From Phyllobacterium endophyticum (GTDB lineage: Bacteria > Pseudomonadota > Alphaproteobacteria > Rhizobiales > Rhizobiaceae), in NCBI RefSeq assembly GCF_003010935.1, contig NZ_PGGN01000002.1:496001-560000 (forward strand): a DNA stretch of 64,000 nucleotides, written 5' to 3'. Positions within the stretch are counted from its first letter, which is position 1; every line of letters begins with the position of its first letter. The notes beneath the pieces were generated by a model. The model saw nothing but the letters and a program-made list of their open reading frames with translations. It made no database searches and was not told the DNA's origin. Of the stretch, positions 63,495 through 64,000 are shown piece after piece. The position numbers and the translations under genes are program-made.

Positions 63495-64000
63495 CTAGGG
63501 CAGGTTCTGCTGCGTGCAGACGCCGGCGATCTGCTGCATCTGCGGATCGTTCTGATCGCGCTTTCCCGCGAACATTTCCTCGAAGATGCCCTGCGCTTCG
63601 GTCTGGCCGATGACGCAATCGCAAAACTTCTCGCAAAAAGCCTTGTCATTGTCGTTCTGGCAACTCTGGACACAGGCCCTGCCGAAGACCTCGCGTGGTG
63701 CTGGAACCGACGGCGGGGATAGTTGCGAAACAAGAAAAACGCAAGCGATGATCACCGGTTGGTGGATCAGGTAAAAGGCAAGGCTGTGCCTGCCGATGAA
63801 ACGCAGACCGCGATCTAGCCAGGATGGAGTGATGTTTCCGGCAAGCAATTCGATCGCGCCGAAATATTGCATCGTCTTGGCGAGCGCCACGCCGGCAAGA
63901 ACGGCGCCGAACCACGGGAAGATCGGGACGTAATCGTTTGACTTTATGATGATTTCGGAGAGGCCGAGCGGCCAGAATATCGGCGCGTCGAAGGTGGGAG
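63495..64000 (-). CDS. DUF1624/HGSNAT-type membrane acetyltransferase with Cys-rich tail, 5' end outside the window
   Basis: The frame is open to the right edge, so only the C-terminal 168 residues are visible. The first visible part includes FDAPIFWPLGLSE and DYVPIFPWFGAVLAG, typical of the heparan-alpha-glucosaminide N-acetyltransferase catalytic family (DUF1624), with further membrane helices and SLAFYLIHQP. After the last helix comes a soluble tail of about 65 residues with six cysteines (RACVQSC, AFCEKFCDC, GVC), not part of the family core as I know it. The protein probably transfers acetyl groups to an envelope sugar; the tail's role is unknown. Confidence 0.8.
   Translation of the reverse strand, partial: PTFDAPIFWPLGLSEIIIKSNDYVPIFPWFGAVLAGVALAKTMQYFGAIELLAGNITPSWLDRGLRFIGRHSLAFYLIHQPVIIACVFLVSQLSPPSVPAPREVFGRACVQSCQNDNDKAFCEKFCDCVIGQTEAQGIFEEMFAGKRDQNDPQMQQIAGVCTQQNLP

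Noticed and set aside
63342-63733. Frames with the recurring peptide SQK-AVCRPSWREYQ on the minus strand, also at 56.4-57.4 kb
   Set aside because: The peptide is the translation of family B repeats in one frame; the copies are palindromic DNA, not genes.

Overview
The window looks like a chromosomal segment of an alphaproteobacterium of the order Hyphomicrobiales (Rhizobiales), probably near Phyllobacterium, Ochrobactrum/Brucella or Mesorhizobium. This is inferred from high-GC codon use, the protein family variants (PccA, LipB, MgtE, Brucella-like arginase) and many short palindromic intergenic repeats. No database was searched. Nearly all genes are metabolic or transport genes. There is no phage, plasmid or complete insertion sequence, and no CRISPR array.

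Layout. 0-4.1 kb: branched-chain 2-oxoacid dehydrogenase operon (E1 alpha cut by the window edge, E1 beta, E2, E3). 4.6-13.3 kb: a RidA-like protein, parE, an AT-rich acyltransferase, an EamA exporter, pccA and lipB. 13.5 kb: tRNA-Leu(GAG), followed by an AT-rich block (13.7-19.0 kb) of glycan-modification genes, including a 910-residue methyltransferase / coiled-coil / double glycosyltransferase protein. 19.1-22.4 kb: a TMADH-type N-demethylase and an orphan glycine-betaine-type binding protein. 22.5-30.3 kb: a tightly overlapped operon DDAH-like hydrolase / TetR / AruH / AruI, divergent from a polar amino acid ABC transporter. 30.5-37.7 kb: CocE-type hydrolase plus an oligopeptide-type ABC transporter.

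37.7-54.3 kb is the most coherent part. A minus-strand operon (CdhC, CdhA, acyl-CoA dehydrogenase, ADP-forming acyl-CoA ligase, CaiD, alpha/beta hydrolase) with a divergent CdhR-like regulator and CdhB-like thioesterase can be read as a route from gamma-butyrobetaine or crotonobetaine through L-carnitine to glycine betaine. A LysR gene and a divergent operon (Rieske oxygenase with a Glu at the bridging position, then two dimethylglycine/sarcosine dehydrogenase-type flavoproteins) would continue to dimethylglycine, sarcosine and glycine. A Rieske reductase is not in the window. Arginase, ornithine aminotransferase and an Lrp-type regulator follow (54.3-57.4 kb), so a second arginine route lies close to AruHI. 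The end holds pabB-pabA, an aldehyde dehydrogenase, mgtE, a MerR regulator and a truncated membrane acetyltransferase with a Cys-rich tail.

Non-coding structure is unusually rich. There are three full copies and one fragment of a ~178-bp palindrome (family A), seven copies of a ~140-bp palindrome whose arms vary in a compensatory way (family B; one copy encodes the end of arginase), a 168-bp inverted-repeat element, and a 355-bp hairpin-rich element with a perfect 22-bp terminal inverted repeat. The last sits inside the carnitine operon and its end carries the ribosome binding site of the next gene.
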